A stretch of 64,000 nt of DNA, taken from the NCBI RefSeq assembly GCF_030908405.1, contig NZ_CP133089.1, positions 2,108,001 through 2,172,000 of the forward strand. Reading direction: 5' to 3'. The DNA is from Aminobacterium sp. MB27-C1. GTDB lineage: Bacteria; Synergistota; Synergistia; Synergistales; Aminobacteriaceae. Under the pieces are notes generated by a model. The model searched no databases, was not told the origin of the DNA, and saw only the letters and a program-made list of their open reading frames with translations. The translations under genes were made by a program, and so were the position numbers. Below are positions 34,774 through 44,004 of the stretch, one piece after another; within the stretch, counting starts at the first letter, position 1; each line of letters begins with the position of its first letter.

Positions 34774-37602
34774 ATGACTAAATTCTATAAATTTCCAGAA
34801 GAAAAATGGTTTGGTAACAATGGAGAAAATGAAGAACCAACATCTCGCCGCGAGATAAAATTTCCAGTCTTTCCCAAAGGAAAGAAATTCCTCTGGATAC
34901 TTGTAGCGTGTGTTGTTCTCGTTTTTTTGGCGTTTCCTTCTCTTGCTAACTTTTATATTGATTACCTTTGGTTTGATGCCCAAAACCAAACAGCTGTTTT
35001 TTGGACTATGCTCATTCCAAAGTGGATTTTATTTGGAGTTGCAACGCTTTTATCTTTCGTGTTGCTTTTCTTCAACTTCCGCATCGCCCGGCATAATACG
35101 CTGAAACTTCTTCCACCAGATTCACCATTTGGAAATATTCCACAAAAACTGACTTCAACGGCTGTCTTAATTGGCGCCGGAGCTTTTGCTCTGATAAATG
35201 GCGCGTCAACACAAAAACATTGGGATATGATTTTACGATTTCTCAATAGCGCCCCCTTTGGAAACATCGACCCTATCTTCGGCAAAGATATCTCTTTTTA
35301 TATATATCGTTTGCCCTTCTGGTCTTTTGCACAAGAGTGGGGATTGGGGATTCTTATTTTAAGTCTCATAGGTTCAGCAGCGCTCTATGCTTTTGTCATT
35401 GCACCTCTAGTGGCCGAACATCGCGGAGCTGTTCCAAAGGCTGTCTTTAAACATCTCTCTTTGCTTGTAGCAGCCATTGCGCTTCTATGGGCTGTTGGAT
35501 TTTGGCTCGACCGTTTTAACCTTCTTTACTCTCCCCGGGGAGTTGCATTTGGAGCCAGTTACACTGATATTCATGCCGATTTGCTTGCTCTTAATTTAAT
35601 GACGGGACTCACTCTTCTCGTCTCTGTGCTTCTTATTGTGGGAATATATAAAAGCACATGGAAATTTTCAGCTATAACCCTTGGTTTTTTAGTTTTAGCT
35701 TCAGTTATCTTACGAGGAATTTACCCCGGGATTATTCAAAAATATGTTGTAGAGCCCAATGAATTCGATAAAGAGCGTCCGTATATCGAACATAACATTG
35801 AAGCTACCTTGCAAGCCTATGATTTGAAGAAAGTTAAGACTGTCTCTATGCTTCCGGAATCTGAGGTTACGTGGGAAAAGTTAGAAATGAACAAGGGAAC
35901 GATGCAGAATGTTCGTTTATGGGATTCCAGACCCCTTCTCAGAAGTTTTAAGCAGTTGCAAGAAATCCGCTCATACTACGATTTCATCGACGTAGACATA
36001 GACCGCTATCGCTTTAATGGGCAGTATCGCCAAGTAATGATAGCTGCTCGTGAACTCGACCTCAAACGGCTACAAAATCCAACGTGGGTCAACCAACACG
36101 TAGAATTTACTCATGGATACGGGCTCGTTATGAATCCCGTTAATGAAGTAAGCTCCAGCGGACTTCCTATTCTGTGGATTGAGAACCTTCCTCCTCGAAT
36201 TCATATTCCTGTAGAACTTGAGAGACCGCAAATTTACTATGGAGAAAAACCAGATTCCTACGTTTTCGTTAACACAACGGAGAAGGAATTCGATTATCCC
36301 ATGGGTAATTCCAACGCACGAACAACATATGAAGGAACTGGTGGTGTTTCAATCGGTTCTTTCTTCAGAAGAATGCTTTTTGCAATGAAGTACGGCGACT
36401 CGAAAATTTTATTTACAACATTTTTCACCCCTGAAAGTCGCATTCTTCTGTACCGAAATGTTCAGCAACGATTACACAGGCTCGCTCCGTTCTTACTCTA
36501 CGATTCAGATCCATATCTCGTTATTCATAATGGACGCCTTGTGTGGATTCAAGATGCCTATACAATTTCTGATCGGTATCCTTATTCCGAGCCTATTTCA
36601 GTCTCTGCCGGTAGCAGAAAGGGATACTTCAGAATTAATTACATTAGAAACAGCGTAAAAGCAACGGTAGATGCCTATGATGGAACTGTGCAGTTCTTCA
36701 TTGCAGATAAAGCAGATCCGCTTATTCAGACATGGGATAAGATATTTCCGTCTCTTTTCAAGCCTATGGAAGAAATGTCTCCGAATTTAAGAGAGCATAT
36801 CCGCTATCCGAAGGATATTTTTTCAGTACAAAGCGAGATTCTTAAAACCTACCATATGCTTGATCCTAATACTTTCTACAATAAGGAAGACGTATGGCAA
36901 ACCTATAGGGGAAGCGAAGGCACAGAGCAATTAGCTGCCCACTACATGATAATGAAACTTGAGGATACTCATCCTGCAGAATTTGCACTCATTACGCCCT
37001 TTATGCCTATTGGACGAGATAATATGATCGCCTGGATGGCAGGACGGTGTGATGGCGATTCTTATGGAGAAGTTCTTGTCTACACCTTCCCCAAACAAAA
37101 GTTAATCTACGGTCCAGCTCAGGTGGAAGCTCTGACAAACCAGCATCCTGAAATTTCCGCGCAGCTTTCACTCTGGAGTCAAAGGGGTTCTGACGTAATC
37201 AAAGGTAATATTATGGTTATCCCCATAGAAGATGCTGTTTTATACGTGCAGCCTCTTTACTTAAAGGCTGAAAATAGTGATCTTCCAGAGTTAAAGAGAG
37301 TTATCGTATCCACAGGAGGTCGGGTTGTTTGGGATGAACGACTCGACAATGCTCTGGAAAAGCTGCTGGGGAAACCAACAACACTGCCTTCGCTGCGAGT
37401 ACCAACAACGCCTGAAGGGGAAAAAGAAGAAAAAAGCGTTATTCCATCTTATGATGGGAACATAAAAGAATTGGTACAACAAGCACAAGACGCGTGGAGC
37501 AAAGCACAAGAAGCTCTTCGTGAAGGGAATTGGAACCAGTACGGAGAGATGATGCAACGCGTAGAATCAATACTTCAGCATTTAGGAAATGTAACTCAAT
37601 AA
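34774..37602 (+). CDS. UPF0182 family large membrane protein
   Basis: A 942-residue UPF0182 protein of unknown function. The N-terminal third carries about seven hydrophobic helices (from FLWILVACVVLVFLAF near residue 42 to about residue 310), followed by a long soluble domain with the conserved GRDNMIAWMAGRCDGDSYG segment and a short C-terminal helical, glutamine-rich tail with VQQAQDAWSKAQEAL. Length is normal. The ATG has no ribosome site; N-terminal KFPEEKWF would be lost with any later start, and no better start was found. Transcribed alone, ending in a strong terminator. Confidence 0.9.
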   Translation: MTKFYKFPEEKWFGNNGENEEPTSRREIKFPVFPKGKKFLWILVACVVLVFLAFPSLANFYIDYLWFDAQNQTAVFWTMLIPKWILFGVATLLSFVLLFFNFRIARHNTLKLLPPDSPFGNIPQKLTSTAVLIGAGAFALINGASTQKHWDMILRFLNSAPFGNIDPIFGKDISFYIYRLPFWSFAQEWGLGILILSLIGSAALYAFVIAPLVAEHRGAVPKAVFKHLSLLVAAIALLWAVGFWLDRFNLLYSPRGVAFGASYTDIHADLLALNLMTGLTLLVSVLLIVGIYKSTWKFSAITLGFLVLASVILRGIYPGIIQKYVVEPNEFDKERPYIEHNIEATLQAYDLKKVKTVSMLPESEVTWEKLEMNKGTMQNVRLWDSRPLLRSFKQLQEIRSYYDFIDVDIDRYRFNGQYRQVMIAARELDLKRLQNPTWVNQHVEFTHGYGLVMNPVNEVSSSGLPILWIENLPPRIHIPVELERPQIYYGEKPDSYVFVNTTEKEFDYPMGNSNARTTYEGTGGVSIGSFFRRMLFAMKYGDSKILFTTFFTPESRILLYRNVQQRLHRLAPFLLYDSDPYLVIHNGRLVWIQDAYTISDRYPYSEPISVSAGSRKGYFRINYIRNSVKATVDAYDGTVQFFIADKADPLIQTWDKIFPSLFKPMEEMSPNLREHIRYPKDIFSVQSEILKTYHMLDPNTFYNKEDVWQTYRGSEGTEQLAAHYMIMKLEDTHPAEFALITPFMPIGRDNMIAWMAGRCDGDSYGEVLVYTFPKQKLIYGPAQVEALTNQHPEISAQLSLWSQRGSDVIKGNIMVIPIEDAVLYVQPLYLKAENSDLPELKRVIVSTGGRVVWDERLDNALEKLLGKPTTLPSLRVPTTPEGEKEEKSVIPSYDGNIKELVQQAQDAWSKAQEALREGNWNQYGEMMQRVESILQHLGNVTQ

Positions 37603-37616
37603 CGCAATTAATGAGG

Positions 37617-37648
37617 AACGGGGCGGTTTAAAAACCGCCCCGTTTTTT
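37617..37648. terminator. Bidirectional terminator
   Basis: AACGGGGCGGTTT paired with AAACCGCCCCGTT followed by T6, between the convergent UPF0182 and symporter genes. Confidence 0.9.
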
Positions 37649-37672
37649 GTGGGAAAGGGGAACTGATTGGCC

Positions 37673-39031
37673 CTACTTACTACTCTTCAGCATTCCGTCG
37701 TTATCATAGTCATCGAGAGCTTTCGATACGACTTTAGCCAGACCAAGAACAGCAATAAGGTTGGGGATAACCATTAAGCCGTTAAAGGTATCAGCAAGCT
37801 CCCAGACAAGATCTACTTTCATAGTTGATCCGATAACAATGAAAATCATGACGAGAATTCGGTAAGGAGTTAATCCCTTGATTCCAAACAAGTAACGGAT
37901 ATTCGCTTCTCCGAAGAAGTACCAACCGATGATAGTTGAGAAGGCAAAGAAAAGTAAGCAAATAGCTACAAAAGCATTTCCAAATCCTCCGAAGGCTTGA
38001 GTAAAACCAGCCTGAGTTAAAGCTATACCTGTCGTCTTCCCGTCAAGAACACCTGTAGTAAGAATGACAAAAGCAGTAATGTTAAGAACGATAAATGTAT
38101 CGATAAACACGCCCATAATGGCAACTAATCCCTGTTGTGCAGGGTGATTTACCTTAGCAACAGCGTGAGCATGAGGCGTAGATCCCATACCAGCTTCATT
38201 GGAGAAGAGCCCACGCGCAACACCGTAACGAACTGCCTCTTTTACACCGACACCAATAATGCCCCCTGTTGCAGCTTTCGGGTTAAAAGCTCCATAAAAA
38301 ATCATCTTTATGGCTGGAAGGATAGCATCGGCATTCATTACAAGAACAATAACACCGCCAATAAGATACATAAGAGCCATAATAGGAACAGCCTTCTCTG
38401 TAAAAGAAGCAATACGGCTGATTCCGCCAAAAAATATGAGTCCCGCTAAAATTGCAATTGCAATCCCTACATAGAGAGCAGGAAGGTTAAAAGCCGTCTG
38501 GAAAGCATCGCTTATAGAGTTTGACTGAACCATATTTCCGATAAAACCAAGAGCAATAATAATTGCAATAGCGAAGAAAACAGCTAATCCCTTACTTCCA
38601 AAACCTCGGCTAATGTAATAGGCAGGACCTCCAACAATCTGACCGTCAACATCTTTCTCTTTATATGTTTGAGCAAGAACAGCCTCTGAGAAGATAGTGC
38701 TCATGCCAAAGAAGGCACTAATCCACATCCAGAATATAGCCCCTGGTCCTCCAGAAGCAATGGCTGTGGCAGCTCCAGCAAGATTTCCCGTTCCAACTTG
38801 TGCAGCAATAGCTGTCGCCAAAGATTGAAAAGAGGACATTCCCTCTTTTCCAGCTCTTTCTCCGAAAAGAGTTAAACCACCAAAAGCATTTCTGCAAACA
38901 GCTCCAAATTTGCGTATCTGAACAAAATTAAGGCGAAAAGTAAAATAAATACCAGTTCCGCAAAGAAGGAAAATAAGAACGTAACTCCACAGAATATTAT
39001 TGATACCTCTTACAACATCAATTACTTCCAC
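37673..39031 (-). CDS. Sodium/alanine symporter (AGCS family)
   Basis: A 452-residue transporter with about 10-11 membrane helices, importing alanine or glycine with Na+ (or H+). Family motifs are seen in ATAIAAQVGTGNLAGAATAIA and GPGAIFWMWISAFFGMST, and ARGLFSNEAGMGSTPHAHA. Starts at GTG 39031, with GGGAGGT about 7 bp upstream. It has its own promoter. It would tie into the Na+ gradient that an Rnf complex can build, consistent with amino-acid fermentation. Confidence 0.93.
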   Translation of the reverse strand: MEVIDVVRGINNILWSYVLIFLLCGTGIYFTFRLNFVQIRKFGAVCRNAFGGLTLFGERAGKEGMSSFQSLATAIAAQVGTGNLAGAATAIASGGPGAIFWMWISAFFGMSTIFSEAVLAQTYKEKDVDGQIVGGPAYYISRGFGSKGLAVFFAIAIIIALGFIGNMVQSNSISDAFQTAFNLPALYVGIAIAILAGLIFFGGISRIASFTEKAVPIMALMYLIGGVIVLVMNADAILPAIKMIFYGAFNPKAATGGIIGVGVKEAVRYGVARGLFSNEAGMGSTPHAHAVAKVNHPAQQGLVAIMGVFIDTFIVLNITAFVILTTGVLDGKTTGIALTQAGFTQAFGGFGNAFVAICLLFFAFSTIIGWYFFGEANIRYLFGIKGLTPYRILVMIFIVIGSTMKVDLVWELADTFNGLMVIPNLIAVLGLAKVVSKALDDYDNDGMLKSSK

Positions 39032-39087
39032 GGCAACTACCTCCCTATGCGTATATTGTATAAAGAATGTAAACCTTTTCTAGACTT

Positions 39088-39116
39088 AGTGTATGCTATC
39101 ACAATAACAAAGTCAA
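39088..39116 (-). promoter_or_regulatory. Promoter of the alanine symporter gene
   Basis: Minus-strand TTGACT (39116-39111), 17 bp, TACACT (39093-39088), about 57 bp before the GTG start. Confidence 0.65.
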
Positions 39117-39401
39117 CGAGAAAGGGAAAAGTTTAAATATAAAAATATGTTTATTTACATACAATTATATATAAATCAGTATGATTACTATTTATAATAT
39201 AAATAATTACTAAAAGTAAGCTCTATAATGCCTTTTAATTAATTATTTTTCGAAAGAGATAACATTTATTTTAAAAAGTTATGTTTTGCTAGGAAGGTGA
39301 TAGAGGGGCTTTTAGAAGTTTTTTGTTATGTGGTAGCCATATTCTTCTGATCCACGTACAATAAAGAGCACAAGAAATCAGAGACAATAGAGGTGCAGAT
39401 T
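39117..39401. other. AT-rich intergenic stretch between divergent genes
   Basis: Very AT-rich up to about 39290. It should hold the apbE promoter, but only a weak TACAAT (39357-39362) without a good -35 was seen. No ORF or structured RNA was recognised. Confidence 0.5.
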
Positions 39402-40439
39402 TTGAAAAAAGTTTTTTGGACAATCACTCTTGGCATAATGTTTTTACTTGCCATCTTTTTTACGAGGTCAGCCAATACTCCACGTTCTTTAGAACAAACA
39501 AGCTACGCTCTAGGTACCATTCTTCACTTTCAAATATGGGGAAAAGAAGCAAATCAAGCTCTCGAAAAGAGCTTGTCACGCATTCACGATATTGAAGGTC
39601 ATATGTCGACACACGACACTAATTCAGATATTTATAATGTTAATATCTCCTCTGACTCACCATTTATATCTGTTCACGAAGATACGTTCTATGTTGTCGA
39701 AAAGGCCATTGATTATGCTTATAGAAGTTCTGGCACCTTCGATCCAACTATTGGTGGGTTAGTTGATCTTTGGGGTATTGGAACGCCGGAAGAGCGTCTT
39801 CCTTCAGAAGAGGAGATTGCTCACGCTGTTTCCCTTATAAACTATAAAGAGGTTCAGCTAGATAAAAAAAATATGAGCATTCGTCTTCCACGTTCCGGGC
39901 AACACCTTGATTTAGGAGGAATCGCCAAGGGGTATGCAGCAGACGAGGTTGTTGCTATTCTTAAAAAAGAAGGCATAAAAAGCGCTTTGATCGATTTAGG
40001 AGGAAATATTTTTGTTTTGGGAAGAAAACCTGATGGTTCTCTATGGAATGTAGGGGTACAAAATCCTTTGGAACCTCGGGGATCATATTTGGGAATTTTA
40101 CATGTTTCTGACCTCTCAGTGGTAACATCTGGAAATTACGAGCGTTTTTTTGAAAAGGATGGGAAGCGATATCACCACATTTTCGATCCGCGAAAGGGGT
40201 ACCCGGCAGAAACAGATTTGCTTAGCGTTACAGTTATTTCTAAAAAATCTATAGATGGAGATGCTCTCTCTACTGCCCTCTTTGTATTAGGCAGGGAAAA
40301 GGGTTTGAAGTTAGTTCAATCTTTTGAAGACATTGAAGCCATTATTGTGACCAAAGAGAAAAAAGTATACGGGACACCTGGCATAGAGAAAATTTTTACA
40401 CTTACGAATAAGGATTTTACTTATGAAAAAGGGCAATAA
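39402..40439 (+). CDS. apbE: ApbE, FAD:protein FMN transferase
   Basis: About 345 residues. ApbE attaches FMN covalently to threonine in target proteins, including RnfG and RnfD, whose genes lie close by. An N-terminal membrane anchor (ITLGIMFLLAIFF) is followed by TSYALGTILHFQIWG, FDPTIGGLVDLWGIG, the FAD-binding HLDLGGIAKGYAADEVV, and DGDALSTALFVLG with the Mg-binding aspartate and threonine. TTG 39402 is preferred (AGGTG 6 bp upstream); GTG 39393 is an in-frame alternative. The gene overlaps the next by 17 bp. Confidence 0.92.
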   Translation: MKKVFWTITLGIMFLLAIFFTRSANTPRSLEQTSYALGTILHFQIWGKEANQALEKSLSRIHDIEGHMSTHDTNSDIYNVNISSDSPFISVHEDTFYVVEKAIDYAYRSSGTFDPTIGGLVDLWGIGTPEERLPSEEEIAHAVSLINYKEVQLDKKNMSIRLPRSGQHLDLGGIAKGYAADEVVAILKKEGIKSALIDLGGNIFVLGRKPDGSLWNVGVQNPLEPRGSYLGILHVSDLSVVTSGNYERFFEKDGKRYHHIFDPRKGYPAETDLLSVTVISKKSIDGDALSTALFVLGREKGLKLVQSFEDIEAIIVTKEKKVYGTPGIEKIFTLTNKDFTYEKGQ

Positions 40440-40800
40440 AATTATCTTAGGAACTGTCTTTCTTCTTACAATTCTAAGTTTTCTAGGGTCCCTACTCTAT
40501 AAAAACCACATGGAGAAAAGGGATGTACATGCTGTTATAGAGCGTAACGGGCATATTCTTCGCGAAATAGATCTTAAGAACGCTTCTTCAGAAGAATGGG
40601 ATGTCGAAAACGGAACGCAACGAAGCGTTATACAAATCGAGCCCGGAAAGATTCGATTTAAGGAAGCCAACTGCCCTCATCAACAATGTGTCAAAACGGG
40701 ATGGATATCGACACCTGGGGAGACAGCGGTCTGCTTGCCTTTTAAATTAAGCATCACTATAACAGGCCAAAGCAATGGGCCTGATGCAGTGTCTCAATAA
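40423..40800 (+). CDS. NusG-domain-II membrane-anchored protein
   Basis: A 125-residue protein with one N-terminal membrane helix (IILGTVFLLTILSFLGSLL) and an exported NusG-domain-II-like part. The CPHQQCVKTGW motif near residue 86 is characteristic of this small family, which tends to occur beside ApbE, Gx-transporter and Rnf genes. Function is not known; the two cysteines suggest a redox or cofactor role. It overlaps apbE and precedes the Gx gene by 15 bp. Confidence 0.82.
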   Translation: MKKGNKIILGTVFLLTILSFLGSLLYKNHMEKRDVHAVIERNGHILREIDLKNASSEEWDVENGTQRSVIQIEPGKIRFKEANCPHQQCVKTGWISTPGETAVCLPFKLSITITGQSNGPDAVSQ

Positions 40801-40815
40801 ATCGAGGAGGTTTTT

Positions 40816-41325
40816 ATGCAAAAAGCGAAATTAAAAACCATGATTGTTATAGGGCTTCTTGTTGGCCTCGCTCTTTCCATTCATGTTGCAGAGGCACAGA
40901 TTCCCATGATTTTTCCGGGAGTCAAGCTGGGGCTTGCCAATATAATTACTCTTATTGCCTTGCAGCTGTATGGATGGAAAGAAGCATTAATGGTTACGCT
41001 GCTCCGCATAGGGTTGGGAGCCTTTTTCAGCGGGAATGCCATCTCTTTTCTTTGTAGCTTTACTGGAGGTCTTCTGAGTTGCTTGCTCATGATTGAGCTA
41101 GATCGTCATTTTAGAGAATCTCTTACATTACCATATATCAGCATTGCAGGTGCTGTTACCCATAACATCGGGCAAATTATTGTCATAATGTTTATTATTC
41201 AAAATGTGCATATTCTTCTTTACTTGCCCGTTCTTCTTGTTTCAGGAACAATTACGGGTTACTGCACGGGATTTATTGCTTTGCTCCTTACAAACCGAAT
41301 AAAAAAAATCCCGGGAATTTTTTAA
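40816..41325 (+). CDS. Gx transporter family membrane protein
   Basis: A 169-residue protein with about five hydrophobic segments, of the Gx transporter (sometimes annotated heptaprenyl diphosphate synthase component I) family. Motifs PMIFPGVKLGLANIITLIAL and GLGAFFSGN, plus GAVTHNIGQI are seen. It is the third gene of the apbE set. ECF-type flavin or cofactor transport linked to flavinylation is a possibility but not established. AGGAGG precedes the ATG. Confidence 0.83.
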   Translation: MQKAKLKTMIVIGLLVGLALSIHVAEAQIPMIFPGVKLGLANIITLIALQLYGWKEALMVTLLRIGLGAFFSGNAISFLCSFTGGLLSCLLMIELDRHFRESLTLPYISIAGAVTHNIGQIIVIMFIIQNVHILLYLPVLLVSGTITGYCTGFIALLLTNRIKKIPGIF

Positions 41326-41347
41326 CACCCCCGGGATTTATTTTTTT
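41306..41347. terminator. Bidirectional terminator between the Gx gene and rnfB
   Basis: AAATCCCGGG (41306-41315) pairs with CCCGGGATTT (41330-41339), with A and T runs on both sides; the left arm overlaps the end of the Gx gene. Confidence 0.8.
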
Positions 41348-41362
41348 ATATAGATAAAATGC

Positions 41363-42193
41363 TTAGCCTGCCATCTGTTTCGCTTTCTCATTAACAGGAA
41401 CACTAATTGCTCCTACCGGGCACTTCATGGCACAAACCTGACATCCTGTGCATAGATCCGGATTTATTACTGGCAAATTGTCTTTCATTGTAATGGCCTG
41501 AGAAGGGCACATCTTGGCACAAAGTCCACAACCGATACACCCTGCCTCGCAGACGTTTTTAACGCCAACACCTTTCTGTGTCGAATTACACATAACGCGA
41601 ATGTCCTGGGTAGCCGGAATCAAAGTAATGACATTTCTGGGACAAACCGATGCGCACGCGCCACATCCTGTGCAAAGTCTTTCATCGACTTTAGCGACTC
41701 CATTTTCCATGTATATGGCATCAAAAGCACAAGCAGCAACACAACTTCCAAAACCTAAACAACCATTCTTACACGCCTTTGTTCCTCCACCGGGAACAAT
41801 TGTTGCTTTTCTACAATCCAATACTCCTTCGTAAAGAGAGATTTCTTTCGCCTTTTCCTTAGATCCTGCACACTTTACAAAGGCAACCTTCCGTACAAAA
41901 TGCCCTACTTCAACACCAAGAATAGCAGCTATTTTCTGAGCAACTTCAGCCCCTCCAGCAGTACACTTTGCAGGACTCGCTTCTCCGGAAACAACGGCTG
42001 ATGCATATGCGTCACATCCGGCGTAACCGCAACCACCACAGTTAGCCCCTGGCAGAGCCTCTCGAATCTTCGCTACTCGCGGGTCAATTTTCACGGCAAA
42101 TTTTTTAGCTGCAAACCCCAAAAGCAAGCCGAAGAACAAACCTAAACCACCGAGGCTTAACGCAGGATAGACAAGTGATTCAACCATTTCCAT
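41363..42193 (-). CDS. rnfB: Rnf complex subunit B (ferredoxin-type)
   Basis: A 276-residue iron-sulfur subunit that takes electrons from reduced ferredoxin. One N-terminal helix (PALSLGGLGLFFGLLLGFAA) is followed by the CGGCGYAGCD cluster-binding motif and three or more ferredoxin-type motifs: CLGFGSCVAACAFDAI, CTGCGACASVCPRN, CIGCGLCAKMCPSQ and CTGCQVCAMKCPVG. Last gene of rnfCDGEAB, 6 bp after rnfA. Length and motif set are normal for anaerobe-type RnfB. Confidence 0.96.
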   Translation of the reverse strand: MEMVESLVYPALSLGGLGLFFGLLLGFAAKKFAVKIDPRVAKIREALPGANCGGCGYAGCDAYASAVVSGEASPAKCTAGGAEVAQKIAAILGVEVGHFVRKVAFVKCAGSKEKAKEISLYEGVLDCRKATIVPGGGTKACKNGCLGFGSCVAACAFDAIYMENGVAKVDERLCTGCGACASVCPRNVITLIPATQDIRVMCNSTQKGVGVKNVCEAGCIGCGLCAKMCPSQAITMKDNLPVINPDLCTGCQVCAMKCPVGAISVPVNEKAKQMAG

Positions 42194-42199
42194 TCCCTC

Positions 42200-42781
42200 C
42201 TACGAAATCAATCCACTAAAGCCTAAAAACGCTATCGACATTAAGGCTGCTGTAATAAGACTGATGGGCAATCCCTGCAGCGCTTTTGGCATATTTGTAT
42301 TCTCCTGAAGCCTTTCTCGCAATCCCGCCATAAGAACGATAGCAAGCAAAAAGCCCAAAGAAGCGCCAAGAGAGTGAACTATCGCCTGAAGCAGGGTGTA
42401 ATTTTCATTCATATTGATAACGGCAACACCTAAAACAGCACAGTTTGTCGTAATGAGAGGAAGGTAAATACCAAGGGCCCAATAGAGAGATTCCCACTTC
42501 TTTCGAACCACCATCTCTACGAACTGAACTAAAGCTGCAATAACCAAAATAAAGGCCAGTGTAGAAAGATATGTTATGTCAAGTGGAACAAGCACCAAGT
42601 TATATACCAGCCATGTCATAATAGAAGAAAGAAATATAACAAAGACTACGGCAAGTCCCATTCCTACAGCTGTGCCGACTTTGCTCGAAACTCCAAGGAA
42701 AGGACAGATACCCAAAAACCTTGAGAGAACGATATTATGCACTAAAAGAGCATCAATAAATATGGCAAAAAAGCTCATCAC
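42200..42781 (-). CDS. rnfA: Rnf complex subunit A
   Basis: A 193-residue membrane protein with six helices. The start FFAIFIDALLVHNIVLSRFL and GICPFLGVSSKV distinguish RnfA from RnfE; TTNCAVLGVAVI is the pseudo-symmetric cysteine segment that helps hold the membrane iron-sulfur cluster. Part of the ion-pumping core of ferredoxin:NAD+ oxidoreductase. Confidence 0.95.
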   Translation of the reverse strand: MMSFFAIFIDALLVHNIVLSRFLGICPFLGVSSKVGTAVGMGLAVVFVIFLSSIMTWLVYNLVLVPLDITYLSTLAFILVIAALVQFVEMVVRKKWESLYWALGIYLPLITTNCAVLGVAVINMNENYTLLQAIVHSLGASLGFLLAIVLMAGLRERLQENTNMPKALQGLPISLITAALMSIAFLGFSGLIS

Positions 42782-42802
42782 AAGTCTCCTTTTTAAAACA
42801 CT

Positions 42803-43435
42803 TTATGCATCGGCATAACGGCTTATTCTCTCGTTTTCTTTCTTTCTTTTCATGTTAATGAAATTAATAAGAGCCATAAGCATACCGAGAGTCAAAAAGC
42901 CGCCAGGAGCCAATATCATGATGAGGGCTGGATTATAGGTTGCAGGAAGAAGAGACATGCCAAAAACAGTTCCTGTACCCAAGAGCTCTCTAATAGACCC
43001 CAAAACTACCAACGCAAGGGTAAAACCCAAGCCCATACCAATTGCATCGAAAAGAGAAGGTAGAACGCTGTTTTTAGAAGCATAGGCCTCTGCACGACCC
43101 AATATAATGCAATTAACGACGATCAAAGGAATAAATATTCCCAACGCCTTGTTGAGGGCAGGAAGAAAGGCCTGCATAAAAAATTGAATTAAAGTCACAA
43201 AAGTGGCGATGATAATGATGAACGCCGGTATTCTGATTTCATCGGGAATAAGTCGCTTCAATGCTGAAATAACAACATTCGACCCCATCAGAACTACTGT
43301 GGCAGCGAGCCCCATGCCCAGACCGTTTTCAGCACTTGTCGTTACGGCAAGAGTAGGGCACATACCAATAACTTGCACAAAAGTAGGGTTGTTTTTTATA
43401 ATTCCATTTTTGAGTCTCTCTATGATCATACCCAC
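42803..43435 (-). CDS. rnfE: Rnf complex subunit E
   Basis: A 210-residue membrane protein homologous to RnfA. NNPTFVQVIGMCPTLAVTTS and VVNCIILGRAEAYA carry the cysteines thought to hold the [2Fe-2S] cluster with RnfA. The start overlaps the rnfG stop by one base; 21 bp precede rnfA. Confidence 0.95.
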   Translation of the reverse strand: MGMIIERLKNGIIKNNPTFVQVIGMCPTLAVTTSAENGLGMGLAATVVLMGSNVVISALKRLIPDEIRIPAFIIIIATFVTLIQFFMQAFLPALNKALGIFIPLIVVNCIILGRAEAYASKNSVLPSLFDAIGMGLGFTLALVVLGSIRELLGTGTVFGMSLLPATYNPALIMILAPGGFLTLGMLMALINFINMKRKKENERISRYADA

Positions 43436-44004
43436 TATGCTCCTTCTCCTTTCAGACTGGAGTGGAAAAAGCGCAAGGCCTGATTGACTCCATCTGTTAC
43501 GGCCCTGGATGTAATAGTGGCACCAGTCATTGCCTGTATTTCATTTTCATTTGAAGTCTCTCCCTTTACAACAGAGAGAGCATCAACATGGCGATCGGAA
43601 AACTGATTTGAAAAGGCAGGTTTCCCCGCTTCTGCACCCAAACCCGGAGTTTCGCTATGAGAAAGAATCTGAATACCCCGTAACGTTCCATCTATTGAGA
43701 TACCCACCATCATTTCAATAACTCCGCCATATCCTTTAGGGGCAACTTTGATATTGTATCCAACAATGTTTCCATTGTTATATCCTTCGTTAACTTCGCG
43801 AATAATGCCGCTGGAAGTAAGATCCGCATTCAACAATTTAAATTCCTGCGCTACAGGAAGAGTTGCTTTCATAGCTTCAATCTTCTCTTTTTCAAGAAGA
43901 CGGGCAATAGGTTCCTCGGTAACAGCATGAACCCAGCCAAGAAGAAGTCCCGCTACCGCCGTTATGAGAAAGAGAGTGGCTCCAAGCTTGTAAATTTTCT
44001 TCAC
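43435..44004 (-). CDS. rnfG: Rnf complex subunit G (covalent FMN)
   Basis: A 189-residue protein with one N-terminal helix (ATLFLITAVAGLLLGWVHAV) and an exported FMN-binding domain. The flavinylation motif appears as TGATITSRAV near residue 167, where ApbE would link FMN to a threonine. Directly abuts rnfD. Normal length. Confidence 0.94.
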   Translation of the reverse strand: MKKIYKLGATLFLITAVAGLLLGWVHAVTEEPIARLLEKEKIEAMKATLPVAQEFKLLNADLTSSGIIREVNEGYNNGNIVGYNIKVAPKGYGGVIEMMVGISIDGTLRGIQILSHSETPGLGAEAGKPAFSNQFSDRHVDALSVVKGETSNENEIQAMTGATITSRAVTDGVNQALRFFHSSLKGEGA

